DNA of 64,000 nucleotides. It comes from Doryteuthis pealeii (taxonomy: Eukaryota > Mollusca > Cephalopoda > Myopsida > Loliginidae). Shown here piece by piece: positions 23,505-35,233 of the stretch. The position numbers and the translations under genes were made by a program. The notes under the pieces are model-generated. The model was not told the origin of the DNA. It saw only the letters and a program-made list of their open reading frames with translations, and searched no databases. Numbering within the stretch: the first letter of the stretch is position 1; every line of letters starts with the position of its first letter. The stretch is taken from positions 78,927,278-78,991,277 of the forward strand of contig CM042143.1 in NCBI GenBank assembly GCA_023376005.1, in the 5' to 3' direction.

Positions 23505-24489
23505 AGGGTAATTAGAGTTGGAAGATTTTGACGTGGCTGCTGCTGATAATAGAGTGGGTATGGGAGCAAGGGTATTTAACTCCTTGCAGAGCCTTTTCTA
23601 GCCTTCATTTTTTTCTTTCATGTAAGGTGTGCGTGCAAGGGACTCGTTTGTCCTTTTCTTTTTGATTCGGTGGGAGTTCGCATTGGATGCGTTCGTCCCA
23701 GCTCGAAAGGCCTATTTTTTTTTAGGCATCTTTAGGGGCCTGGATTCGGCAGGAAAGTTTTTTTTTTTTTTTTTCAAATTTTTGATAGTCTTCATTCGCC
23801 GGAGCAGAATTATTTTCTTAGGTCCAAGAGATTAACAAGCCGCTAATCTCAAGTCATTGGACCTCGCTAAAACAGTAAATTAAAGCCTTCTTTGGAATAA
23901 GGGAGAGACCAAGAAAGTTTGTTTCAGGTATTTGTTCCAGGAAAAAAGAAGCAGAATTTCTGGACAAGTTAGTCCATATTGAAAACGAATTTAGGAATTG
24001 TTCCTGAATTAAAAGAATTCAAGACTTACCGCCCATTTTGCGTTGGCTACAGAAGAAGCAGAATTTCTGGACGCGTTGGTCCATATTGCAAACAAAAAGA
24101 CACTTTAGCTAAAAGCACTAGGGAGAGTTTGAAGTTCCCTCCCTGTCGCTACTGAGCGAGAACCAAAAAGCACGTGGAAGAATTTTCCCAAGATGTTTGG
24201 GAGTTTCCCTCCTCCTGTCCCAGAGACTTGAAACATTATTTTTACCACAAAGGACTGTATATTTCGTAAGCCTCCATGAAGCTACGTATTTTTTCGACCA
24301 AGTTGAAGCTAGCAGGTCAAGGGGAAAAAAGGAAAAGGTGTTCTTTTTATTATCTTTATTTGCTTTATTTTTCTTTGTATTTTTTAAATCAGTATTGTAT
24401 TTTTATCGGTTACATAGGAGTTCTCAGACTCCCGCAAGGAGGAAAATTCTTGCAAGCATAATAGTATATTTTTATAGCTAATAAAAATC
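23505..24489. other. Unassigned stretch before the RTE element
   Basis: It has T-rich runs and a direct repeat: AGCAGAATTTCTGGAC at about 23950 and 24056 with matching sequence for about 40 bp. No domain-bearing frame. Confidence 0.4.
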
Positions 24490-26611
24490 GAGTAAATCTG
24501 TACGATACGACTGGTTGACACTTGCCAACAGCGATATATGCAATCGCTACACTGTAGCAGTAAGAAATAAATTCGATATCCTCCAGGAGACATCTGAAAG
24601 CTTCACTCCAAACGAAGAATACGAACACTTTGTCAGTGCCCACCTAGAAGCAGTAGCCGAGTGCGTACCGACCAAACTAAGAGCCAAACACTCTGTTCCT
24701 TGGGAGACAGCAGCAGTTAGAGAAAAGAGAAACGATATAAAAAAAAGCAGTCCAACGTAATAAAACAAACTCAACTAACACCAATATAAACAACCTTAAG
24801 AAAGCCCAGATAGAACTAACCAAAATATACAAAAAAGAACAAATAGAATACATCCAAGTACAAATAAATAATATCAGACAATCGGTGGAAGACAAACAGT
24901 CGCGATTAGCATTGCAAACAGTAAATGAAATTAGTGGTAGGAAAAGTACCTCTAGATCAAAACTAAAGGCAACCAGCCAAAATGATAGACTTCAGAAGTG
25001 GAAAGACCACTTCCAAAAATTGCTGGGGAACCCCCCTAAAATCATAAAAAATAATACTCAAAAGATTGTAGATAGACAACTAAACATCAAACTAGGGGAT
25101 TTCACAACAGAAGAATTCAACGAAGTCTTAAAGAAACTGAAAGAAACCTGGAGAAGCTGCAGGTCTTGACGAAATACCCCCCGAGGTATGGAAGATGAGA
25201 AAGTTCAATGACATACTGCTTAGGCTATGCAATGCAGTATATAGACAAAATAGAATAGATAAATGAACGAAAGGCTGCATCCTCCCATTCCCCAAAAAGG
25301 GAGACCTCGGAATCGCTAAGAACTACAGAGGCATAACTCTTACTGCTATTGCAGCTAAGATATATAATGCCCTTTTTTTAAATCACATCCGACCCGAAAT
25401 AGAGAGGATCCTTAGGTTAAAACCAAAACGGATTCCGCAGAAATCGATCCACAACCTCTCAGATCTTGACTATTCGACGGATCATAGAAGGGGTTCGAGC
25501 AAAGAATCTAGAGGCAACGCTGCTATTCGTAGATTTTTCCAAGGCATTTGATTCCATACACAGAGGGAAAATAGAAAAAATACTACTAGCATACGGTCTC
25601 TCCAAAGAAACTGTTGCCTCTATAATTATGCTCTACAAAGACACTAAAGCAATGGCACGCTCACCTGATGGCGACACAGATTTCTTTGACATAGCCGCTG
25701 GAGTCCTACAAGGAGATACATTAGCACCATATATATTTATAATATGCCTAGACTACGTGCTCCGAACATCATTATTAGATACCATGAAAGAAAAAGGTTT
25801 TACACTAAAAAAAGGCAAGAGGCAGGTGATATCCCGCACAGACTGTCACAGATGCAGACTACACTGATGACCTTGCACTTCTCGAAGATACACCGGCACA
25901 GGCCGGGTCACTACTGCATAACCTGGAGAAGGCAGCAAAGAATATCGGCCTCTATGTGAACTCCGATAAAACTGAGTTCGTGTGTTTCAAAAAGAAAGGA
26001 GACATCTCCACACTCAACGGTAAGCATCTAAAGCCAGTAGAACAATTCACACACCTAGGTAGTAATATCTCATCCACAGAAAGTGATGTTGATACACGAA
26101 TAGGAAAGTCATGGTCGGACATAAATAGATTATCAGTCATATGGATATCCGATCTCACTAACAAGTTAAAGTGACAATTCTTCCAGGCTGTGGTTATATC
26201 AGTGCTGCTGTATGGCTGCACCACTTGGACCCTGACGAGGCGTCTTGAGAATAAGCTAGATGGGACCTGCACAAGAATGATGCGTGCGGTTTGAACAAGT
26301 CGTGGAAACAGCACTTCACAAGGAAGCAGTTGTACGGCCACCTGCCCCCCTCTCACAAACCATCCGAGTGAGACGGACAAGGTATACTGGGCACTGCTGG
26401 AGGAGTAAGCGACGTTCTCCTGTGAAAGCCAACACATGCTAATGTGGGCCGTCACCAAAGACTTACATTGACCAACTCTGCGAGGATGCTGGATGCTACG
26501 CAGAGGACCTCCCTGGGACAATGAATGATAGAGAAGGTTGTCGAGAGATTGTCATGGATATCCATGTTAATTGCGCGACATGATGAGATGATGTGATGGT
26601 GATGATGATGA
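24490..26611 (+). pseudogene. RTE-like non-LTR retrotransposon, 5'-truncated and frame-broken
   Basis: Frames in order: end of the endonuclease region and linker (24515-24760, DICNRYTVAVRNKFD), a linker segment (24885-25160), reverse transcriptase blocks (FPKKGDLGIAKNYRGITL near 25290-25345; FVDFSKAFDSIHRGK near 25525; GVLQGDTLAPYIF near 25700), the catalytic box as YTDD at 25860-25871, then LYVNSDKTEFVCF and a C-terminal tail to about 26575. The reading frame shifts several times and has internal stops. It ends in a GATGATGATG tail at about 26580-26611, the usual RTE tail style. The N-terminal endonuclease core is missing, so this is a dead 5'-truncated copy. The family match is to RTE-type elements whose proteins are often labelled craniofacial development protein 2-like. 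Confidence 0.85.
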
Positions 26612-26814
26612 CTAATAAATTTGTAATTTAGGCTTACAGCAGTATTTTTGTTATTTCTCTGAGTAACCCTTCTTTTTTTCTTTTTTCTTTTTTTTTTTTT
26701 TTAAGTCGGACGCCGGCTAATACGTCGGCTGTAGGTTTTGTTTTGATTGCCTACCTCGAGGATAAAATTCCGACAAGGCTTTTTGCGCTTCACGTAGCGC
26801 AAATGCCCGTAGGA

Positions 26815-26949
26815 AAGGTATGTATCTAACTTTCCCCCATCCTGCTAAATAGTAAATATTTGGGCAGACTGGGCTCTTTAACATTGGTTCGGCCACCAGT
26901 CTAAGAGAACGAAAACTCTTAAGTGAAACCTGTCAAACTCTGCATCCTG

Positions 26950-26992
<43 letters not shown>
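26815..26992 (+). mobile_element. SINE-B body with (GT)n tail
   Basis: GGGCAGACTGGGCTCTTTAA and CCTGTCAAACTC mark the family. The tRNA-like head is absent. A (GT)n tract follows at 26951-26991. Confidence 0.6.
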
Positions 26993-27689
26993 GATGCTAA
27001 TATTGGTCCATGAAGAGTGGGGACTCGACTAGATATCTCATCTACCTACAAACAATCCAGTAGCAGTTTTAAAGGCAATTAGTCTAATATTAATTTGTTT
27101 AAATTGGAAAATGAGAAAATATAGAAAAAAATATTTGAATTAATCACACATTCTATTCAATGGATGACTTTTGGGAATTAAAATAAAATTAAGATAAGAA
27201 ATAAAAAATTTAAAAATAACAAACTCCCATGAGCCTTCACTATTAAGAATTCTGGGTATGGGGTTATCGTCCCTTGTCTGCGAGCCCTGTTTCAAACCAA
27301 CCAATCATGAGCCAGCATACTTTGGCGCCAAACCCAAAGTGTGAAACTCAGCCTCTTCTGTACCAGCAACGAAAGGAAACAGACCGAACAAAAGGTCGCT
27401 CCTACTATTCTTCAACAGAACCGGAGTCAGACGCAAACAGAAGTCCATCTATATCCGAAATATATCAGAAGGCCGTAGCAAGTTAATACCTCATATCCCA
27501 GGATAAACAGCTAATGACAATTATATACATATTATATACTTATTATATACATATTATATACTTGACCGCAAACGAAACTAAAGTTTGCAAGTTCTTTATA
27601 TCTAATACAGTCTTTTATTCACATTTTTTCGTTCGTTTTACTTCTTTAACTCTTAACCTGTCTGCCACATTTGCGGTTAACTCCACACA

Positions 27690-27975
27690 AACCTCGGAGT
27701 AATGCCGCTAGTGTTCTTTTCTTTATATCACATCGGAAGAACCCTCCGAGTATGTTCGGGAAAAAAGAGCCACTTTCGACCCCCAAGATAATCTCTTGGT
27801 CATTCGGACTTAGGCCTTAACTGGGACTAGACAGTACTACTGGCCAGCAAGAATTTCCTTACCATGTGGTGGCTATGATCCGTGAATAAAGCCTAAATCA
27901 TAAAACCACATTCTGTATTTGTCTCTTCCTTTTCTTTCCTTGAATTCCTTTCCAGTGCGACCACCAAATAAAATG
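27690..27975 (+). mobile_element. LTR-like segment with AATAAA signal
   Basis: It shares GACCCCCAAGA, CTACTGGCCAG, TTTCCTTACCA and GTGAATAAAGCCTAAATCAT with 32800-33440. The polyadenylation-like signal and the following GTGCGACCACC suggest an LTR R-U5 and start of an internal region. Boundaries are not resolved. Confidence 0.4.
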
Positions 27976-28317
27976 GGGTTAAAAACAAACCCTAGGAACA
28001 CCCACCAAGAATAACCAACTACCTTTTTAACCTAAAACATAAAAAACCGAATCCTAAGTTTTGTGCCCTACGGGGCGTATATTTATAAATCATCATCTTT
28101 TAAGAAAACATTTTAAAAAGCAATAAAACCATGAATTAATTTATTTTATAGCTAAATTCAAAGAAGTCATTGTTCATTCATGTGATTGCATTCATTTTTA
28201 AATGTTATCATCACATTTGTGATAATACATAAATTATGGTTGATATTCCTTTAAAAAAAGACGTTAGAGTTAAACGTTATAAGGATTTATAAAGGAGGCA
28301 TGTTGTGTAATTGTTAT

Positions 28318-28550
28318 CGTCGTAGGAAATAGATTCGGCGACACGAGTTCAATTCCTTGACGAGACTGTTTAAATTTCAGTGCTAATACCTAGGCAAAGC
28401 TATGGATAAATAGTAGGGCGGACTGAGCTCGTTAAACTTGTTTATGCAACCAGTCTAGGAGAAAGAAATTCTGAATTCAAACCTGTTAAACTCTGTTAAG
28501 AAATTGACCATGTGTCACACCCTACTCTTGCGGAGGGGGTGGTGAATATA
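28318..28550 (+). mobile_element. SINE-B
   Basis: Head GTCGTAGGAAATAGATTCGG, box B-like CGAGTTCAATTCC, and the family body through TTCAAACCTGTTAAACTC. Confidence 0.65.
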
Positions 28551-28689
28551 TATAAAGTTTTATAAACGTCTATTCTTGCTGAAACCGAACTAGTGAATAG
28601 CTGGTCAGGTTATGGACTTCTCTTGTGGAATTGTTTTATTTCATTTAACCCATGAACTAATATCATAAAAGTTATATAGTATTATTATA

Positions 28690-29750
28690 CAAGGTGCGTC
28701 AAAAAAGTATCGAGACTTTTTGATTTTAGGAATCAATAACAAAAAACAATAAATACACTAAATTACAGAAGAATTAATTTTTAAATGAAGTATCTTTTTT
28801 TTTTGGACGAAACACGCAGAAAAAAAGACGCTCTAAAAAATTCTTGTGCATGTGTTTACAAAAAAAATGACCGAGAGAAAATGTCAAGTGACATCTACTT
28901 GTATGGAGGGTGGGGGCTTTGTTGATAAAAAAAAATAATTATAAAAATCAGGGAATTATCTGATCTTAGCAAAATTTTGTGTTGACTTATTAATCAAGGA
29001 ATTCTTTTCTCTTTTTTAAAATTATTGAATCGTTTCAATCAAACTGATTCGATGGAAATAAATCGAAATTCTTTAAAATAGATATTACCATTTATGCCTA
29101 TCATAGCAGAAACAATTTATATACCTAATTAATAGATGAAATTCATTTAAAATATGAAACGCCTAATTTCAAGTTTCAAATTTCATATTTTTAGATTCTA
29201 AAAACAAATATTATTTAATAAGAATCTACTTTAGTATTGTTATGGAATAATCTTTGGAGAAAACTCAATTGAAAAGTTAGGCTGCCATCCTTTTAGACAG
29301 AACAAATATCGATGTATAATTTTTTTTCACTAATTTTCTAGAAGCTAATAATATGCAAAAACAACGAAGTAAAAAAAATCTCGAAAAAATTAGATTTTTT
29401 TTTTTTACATTTAATTTTCCGATTTTCGGAACTTATTTTCTACTAGAATAACCCCCCTTTTTTTTTCTTCTATTCACACCTTCGGCCTTTGTCTTTTTAT
29501 TTATACTGTAGTTTCAAAAGTATATAATCCCTCCGATATTTTGCGCCTTAAAAATAAATGGGCTGTCAAAGTTAAGTGACCTGAAGAAAATCATAAATTT
29601 TTTAAAAAAATTCATTCATTGATAAATCAACACTGAAAATTTCATTAAAATCAGATAATTCCCTGATTTGGGGTAATTTTTTTCAATCGAGGGGGTTTAA
29701 ATTTGTTTTGTAAAATACGGATTCGACGTCATCTTTGTCACTCCCTACAT
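28690..29750. repeat. Fold-back repeat F, copy 1
   Basis: Arms at about 28925-29004 and 29612-29700 are inverted relatives (TCAGGGAATTATCTGAT against ATCAGATAATTCCCTGA, extending on both sides). The left part begins AAGGTGCGTCAAAAAAGTAT, which resembles a mariner end. The interior is AT-rich and non-coding. Confidence 0.6.
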
Positions 29751-29889
29751 TTTTTTTATTTAACCCATAGACGAGACCCTAACAAGTACTACTAATCTGG
29801 GTCAGAGTGGACCTGGGAGTAATGGCGATGAAGGGGTACTCCACATTCCCCAGAGTTCCAGAAGTGGAAACTAACCATTAATTTGTCTA

Positions 29890-30210
29890 CAGGGGTCACC
29901 AAACTACGACTCACGGGCCGGATACGGCCCGCGGAGGCATTTTATCAGGCCCGCCGACGGTACTTGAATTTGTTTAAAACGTACGGAGCGTGAAACGTTC
30001 TAATACCTTTTAAATTTAAATATCATGTTAAGCTTACTAAATCTTTACGGACTTGACTACTGTAGGTAAGTTACAACATTTCGTGCGTGTGGGCATTTCA
30101 CTTGTTACTTACGCGCTCCCGAATTTTCACTTGTTACAATAATAATGTGGCTCGCGCTCGTTATTTTTTCAATTATCGGGCCCACAGTGAAAAAAGTTTG
30201 GTGATCCCTG
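29890..30210. mobile_element. hAT-like MITE
   Basis: Ends CAGGGGTCACCAAAC and GTTTGGTGATCCCTG, typical of hAT termini, flanked by GTCTA on both sides (29885-29889 and 30211-30215). The interior has CGGGCCGGATACGGCCCGCG near the left. It is inserted into a family C fragment. Confidence 0.75.
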
Positions 30211-30322
30211 GTCTAGAAGAACTACAATGGTTAAATTACAAAAATACTAATAGTACTGGACACTCGCTTGGTTACCTAGATTTATAAATGAGCCATCCTC
30301 TTTAGAGGTAGCCGGTACTCTA

Positions 30323-31082
30323 GGTACCACCAAAATACGTCACGTGATCAGTTTAGGCACTATTGAAGGAAGAAATATTTTTGAACTTTTTTAAAAAATC
30401 TCGAAAAAAAGAAATAACGAACATAAAGAGTTGTTACAAAGAAAAACAGTTAATTCAAACATCAAATTATCCGATATCACCATTATCTCGTCCGTTTTTT
30501 TTTTTTTTTTTTGCAACAGGGTCAGTTTCTTTATTGATATTTTTTAGCAGAATTCTGTATTCATGGTTCTTTTACTAAAAATCTCTCGCATAGAAACTTA
30601 TAAAAATCTGCTGATATAATTATTCAGACTCTTATCTTTATAGAAAAAAAAAGGAAAAATCGTTATTTGTCAGTTCATTTTTTCATATTTCATAAAATAA
30701 AATAGGGGTGGGTAGACCTCGTAAAAAGTATTTCCCCCTTAGGAAAAAACTATTTCAGACATATTTTCATTAAAAGGTAAGTAATTAGCGAAATTTTCGA
30801 GAAATAGAATTTTTTAAAAAGCCTCTAGTCATAACTTTTTTTTGGCTATGTTAAATTTCAATTGATTTAACGGAGAAAAAATGTAAACATAGTTTGTTTA
30901 TCGTTCATAATTTTCTTTATTTCCATAAGCTAAAAAAAAAATTAAAAATCATCAGGAGTTTATTTAATGTTTCTTCTTTCGAATGGATAACATTTCTTTA
31001 GGACAATATTAACCTTTATGCAAGTTTCATTGTGTTAAATATGGGGAGAGGAGTAAATTTCACAGGGAAAATTGGAGGTACC
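30323..31082 (+). mobile_element. GGTACC-ended TA-flanked element, copy 2
   Basis: GGTACCACCAAAATACG at the left and AATTGGAGGTACC at the right, TA flanks, same internal landmarks as the 19.3 kb copy. Confidence 0.75.
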
Positions 31083-31539
31083 TAAGGTACTTTTTTTTTT
31101 TACAATATCACTTCTTTTTTTCTTTTTTTCCTGAACGACTCACCGCTATTTTTGGCAAACGTGTGTTACCAGAACTTTGACCGCCACTTCCTTATGCGAG
31201 CTCTGTACGTCCACTGGATTAAAAGGTGGGTTTTGTATTGTTAAATCCGCTTTGGGTGGTCCTTCCATATTTGAAAACATTTTGAGAAATATTTTCTTTT
31301 TTTAATTGAAAGTGAAGTAGGTAATGGAGTTTGACTGTAGGAGTGAAGGAGGAAGTAAAGGACAGTGACTGTTATTTACCGGTGAGTAGTGTGACGCCTT
31401 TGACGTTATGTGGGTGGGGTTGACGGAGACTGCGAGGCAAAAATAGGAATAGGAGGTAAATAAGCCGATTGTAAGGAGGTGTGAACGAGGTAGAAGTCCG
31501 AATTTCATCATTTTTTAAAATAGAAAATGTCATTCGGGT

Positions 31540-31800
31540 TGGGGGGTCCAGTGGCTTCGGCCCTGGGCCACAGAAGTTAACAACTTTGATCCCAGGGGTC
31601 CGTACCCCCATGCAACACCTGCCCCCTCGATTTAAATGGGTAGGGCTGGGTTTATTGCCTGGTGCCTGAGCCCCCCCCCCCTTGAGGGTGAATGCCGAGG
31701 GGATCGACATATTTTTGCTTCGGTTCGTGGGTGGTTCCACATTAATAGAGCCTTGTGCCTGACCCGTACACGTAGGGTATGCGGTAAATACCCATTTAGG
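31540..31800. other. GC-rich island of unknown origin
   Basis: About 260 bp with many G and C runs (GGTTGGGGGGTCC; a C-run near 31670). The minus strand is open for 145 codons (31372-31809), but Pro/Gly-rich translation and lack of any recognisable domain give no support for a gene. Confidence 0.35.
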
Positions 31801-31819
31801 TATGTTCAAAATAACTAAA

Positions 31820-32760
31820 GGGACTTAAAAAAAATTTTGTTCATTTAAAAAAAAATATTTACCAAATTGGACGTCCCTAGTGTTCGGTCATATGCCATAG
31901 TAACACATATCATAACCACGTGGAGAAGATAAAAAGAACAAAGGTCTAATTTAGCTGACCACTAGACTCTTTCCCTACTTAATGGGCCAGGTAGTAAATA
32001 GTAGCTGGTGCTACAACAATTGACAAGGGTAAAGGAGGGTAAGATTGTAGGTGCCAAAATTGAACATTTAGATGAGGAAATGGACAGCCAACCATATTGA
32101 AATCTGACATATCACCACTTAGTGTCATTTCTGAAACCGAGTATCAAAAAAATATTTGGACACAAAAAAGAATGTACCAGTTATTTTAGCAAGTCGCAAA
32201 ATATACCAACAAGTTAAAGTAAACAATTATAATTTTGCAACCCGCATAATAGCAAGTGGGATCACCATTTATATTTTTGTAAGCTGCAAAATATATTGGC
32301 TAGTTGGGGTCACACCAATTATAAGAATTAGTGAGTTCATAACCAACACTAAGTCCTTTTAGTGCATTAGTGCATCCATAGATACACTAACACTGAACAT
32401 TTGGTAAGGAAATACAAACAACTAACTCACATGAACAATGCACATATGAACGTTTAATATACATAATGTGTAACAACAAATAATAGAATATATAGTCCCA
32501 AACAAATTAATTGTTCCATGAACAAACAACAGAGATATATTAATAAAAGATTTACGGTGTGTTCCATGGTTTTCATGGTATGGTGTAATAAATGGTGAGA
32601 AAGTCAGAGAGGTTGTCTCTATTTTGTGCCACAAAAAGAGCTGAGAAATGTGTCCTTTTCGCTCAACAATCGAGAACCGAAATGAGATAGGTGTTGTCCC
32701 TTTGAAGAAAGATGATAAAAGAGAGTTTGAAAGGAACTGAATTATAATGTGACCACTAAG
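31820..32760. other. Gene-poor stretch
   Basis: AT-rich DNA with TTTTGCAA/GCAAAATATA-type short repeats near 32200-32290. I recognise no element; open frames here have no family features. Confidence 0.5.
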
Positions 32761-32763
32761 AAT

Positions 32764-33445
32764 TAAATCTTCCCATGAGCCTTCACCGGAAGAACTCTCC
32801 AAGCATTTGGGGGGGGGGGAAGAACCCACTTCCGACCCCCAAGAGAATCTCTCGGCTATTCTAACTCAGTGTTGTATACCCTTTCTTTCCTTACTTCTAT
32901 TTTTCTTCTGTTCATTTTTGGTATCCTACGTTCTTCTTCCAGCATCTAGACCTAGTCTTGGGGACTTTGTGTCTGGTCTTCTAGGTCAGTCTTGTTGCCA
33001 AGACATTCATCAACCACAAAACCATGTTATTTTCGTAAGCTTTTATTTACTTAACTAAACATTTCATGTAACTAAACATAGCGCGCGTATGCAGGTGAGT
33101 CCCAGCTAAGCAGACATATCTTATCTGCCTGACGTCCAAGCCGAAAACTGAAGACCCAACCAGGTCCCACGTGACTTCACGTATTTGGTAGGCTTTCTGT
33201 AATATTCCATGGAAAGTCCCGTCTGTGATATGAAAAGGGCCATCCCCTCAGAAATACAGGGGATTGATAATAATCTATGCAACCGCATAGATTATGTAAC
33301 ATCAGGCCTTAACTGCGTCTAGACACTACTACTGGCCAGGGAGATATTTCCTTACCACGTGGTGTCTATGACCCATGAATAAAGCCTAAATCATAAAAAA
33401 AACCTTCTGTCTTTGTCTCTTCCTTTTCTTTCCTTGAATTTCGTA
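32764..33445 (+). mobile_element. LTR-like segment, related to 27.7 kb
   Basis: CGGAAGAACTCTCC, GACCCCCAAGAGAATCTCT, CTACTACTGGCCAGG and ATGAATAAAGCCTAAATCAT are shared. About 430 bp between the two shared blocks is absent from the 27.7 kb copy. Confidence 0.4.
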
Positions 33446-33714
33446 TTTTACATCATAGGATGCAGAATTTAATTCAGAGCAAAATGAGGTAATTTATGTC
33501 TCTATGCCTCTTGGTTTTATTGCTAGTGAGGTCTAAGTAAGATGTCATGTTTTATTTAAAAATCGTCAACCATCTTTAAAAATGGACGCCGTTTTCATAA
33601 CTGCACCACAATTACAGTTAGGAAAAACAGTATGTTATTCTTAAGTGTACAGGCTTTCATTTGCCACTTTTATATTTCAGCCCTCTGACATGCTGACAAA
33701 ATCAAAATTCTTGA

Positions 33715-33965
33715 GGGTTTTTTTTGGGGGGCCTGGGCTCATGGGGCTTAGAATACACTATCTGTATCATCTTCAGAGGGTTAAGAACCCCCCCCCAAAA
33801 AAAAGGGTGTGTCTTGAATATGACAGTAAACTGGATCTGATAGTGAAACTCGAGTTCTGGGCATCTAGGGAGTATTGAGTACCTCTTCATTGTCATTATT
33901 TCCTGATACACTCTGACCTGGATTGGTAGTACCTGATAGGTACCATCTATGAGTCAAATAGTATT
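33715..33965 (+). mobile_element. Family C retroposon fragment
   Basis: GGGGCTTAGAATACACTATC head, then CACTCTGACCTGGATTGG and CATCTATGAGTCAAATAG. Confidence 0.65.
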
Positions 33966-34049
33966 TTTTTTAAGAATTATTCTGTGAGTAAGAAAAGAAA
34001 TACACAAAAAATATAAATATGAACACAATTCCCTAACCTCTAGGCATAG

Positions 34050-34265
34050 AATATGGAGACATGTGGCATAATGGTTAGAGTTGTAGGAAATGGACTCATC
34101 AAATCCAAGGCTGCATTTCACATAGTGCTAATACCCTTGGGAAAGGTATGAATCCATATATTCTCCCTCCAGCTATGGGTAAAATAGTAGGGCAGACTAG
34201 GCTCTTTAACCTTGGATAGGTAACCAGCCTAGGAGAAGGAAAACTCTGAATTTGAAAAACCTGAG
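34050..34265 (+). mobile_element. SINE-B
   Basis: Head CATGTGGCATAATGGTTAGA and the family body TAATACCCTTGGGAAAGGTA; box B is damaged. Confidence 0.65.
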
Positions 34266-34283
34266 GTCAGTCATTGATTGGGT

Positions 34284-34319
34284 TTGTGGCATTCCTTGTG
34301 TGCACAAGGAATGCCACAA
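34284..34319. repeat. Perfect 17-bp hairpin with 2-base loop
   Basis: TTGTGGCATTCCTTGTG, then TG, then its exact complement. It begins shortly after the end of a SINE-B. Confidence 0.7.
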
Positions 34320-34597
34320 TTCTTTCCTATCGACTGTGCCAAAAAGTGTGGAATGGTCCAACACAAGCCTTCACCACTACAAACAAAACACTGTGTAGGT
34401 TGTTCATTGGATGAACCCTCATGCATTGAAATCAACAAGAGTCCACCATATATAGGCATAGAATAAGCCTAGATAGGTTGACATATTATAATAAATCAAT
34501 TCAAAACTACCCCAGGAAAAACAATATAAGGAATTTTAAAATCTTAATATTTCTTTTTCTCAATAATTGTATTTTATCTATTATGGCTTCTCTCAGT

Positions 34598-34760
34598 AAG
34601 TAAAAAGTAAAATTGGTGGAGTGGCCTATTGTCGGTATCAGCTGGGTAGTGAGGGAGTCTATTCCCTTTTCATAATTATTTTTGCTGAGGTGGAGCGTCA
34701 CTTTTACCATCAGCTTCTCATTTTACAGCACTAACCCAAGACATGCTACTCATTTGGGGG
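34598..34760 (-). mobile_element. SINE-A, inverted, 5'-truncated
   Basis: Has the AAAAAGTAAAATTGG tail and GAGTGGCC body; stops before the tRNA-like head. Confidence 0.65.
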
Positions 34761-35002
34761 TGGGGCTTGTAAAATATCTAAATTAATTTGTCAATAAAAA
34801 GCGAGAAATAGCCCTCAGTAAATATCTAAGCTGGGCCTGTTTTACGTTTGTTACCGTCAAGGAAATACATAGCGTAAATAAGGGCAGGAATCCAGGATGA
34901 TAAAATGTTTACAGCACAAAAAATATTCACCTTTCTATAAAAATCTCATATCTAAATCCAACTAATAATAAACATTACAAAACTCTCATCAATTACTTAA
35001 AT

Positions 35003-35204
35003 TATGGTCAAGTCAAGCTGAAATCATTGGTTCCCGCTAGATCACCAAAGTTAAGCAGCAATAAGCCTGTTCAATACTTAGATGGGTGACCATTTAAGCT
35101 ACAGCAGGTACTGTAAGTAAATCGAATATTAAAATGACTTGATTCAGCATCAAATAACCCGAAAAGGGTTGATATGCCATAAAACAGAACACCAACCAAC
35201 CAAC
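35003..35204 (+). mobile_element. 5S rRNA-derived SINE, complete, with perfect TSD
   Basis: CAATTACTTAAAT (13 bp) lies at 34990-35002 and 35205-35217. The head resembles 5S rRNA including the internal promoter: AGATCACCAAAGTTAAGCAG (box A region) and CAATACTTAGATGGGTGACC (box C region). The tail has the hairpin AACCC-GAAA-AGGGTT within AGCAT/ATGCC and ends in CCAACCAACCAAC. About 202 bp. Confidence 0.85.
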
Positions 35205-35233
35205 CAATTACTTAAATGTTTCCTATGGTTAAT

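Noticed and set aside
27274..27486. 70-residue plus-strand frame as a gene
   Set aside because: It lies between LTR-like pieces, has no recognisable domain and could be element-internal or untranslated sequence.
31372..31809. 145-codon minus-strand frame as a gene
   Set aside because: Pro/Gly-rich translation of a GC-rich patch, no domain, no splice or promoter context; both strands are open there.
34990..35120. Functional 5S rRNA gene
   Set aside because: It lacks the 5' and 3' parts needed for the full 5S fold, carries many changes, and is bracketed by a target duplication with a retroposon tail.
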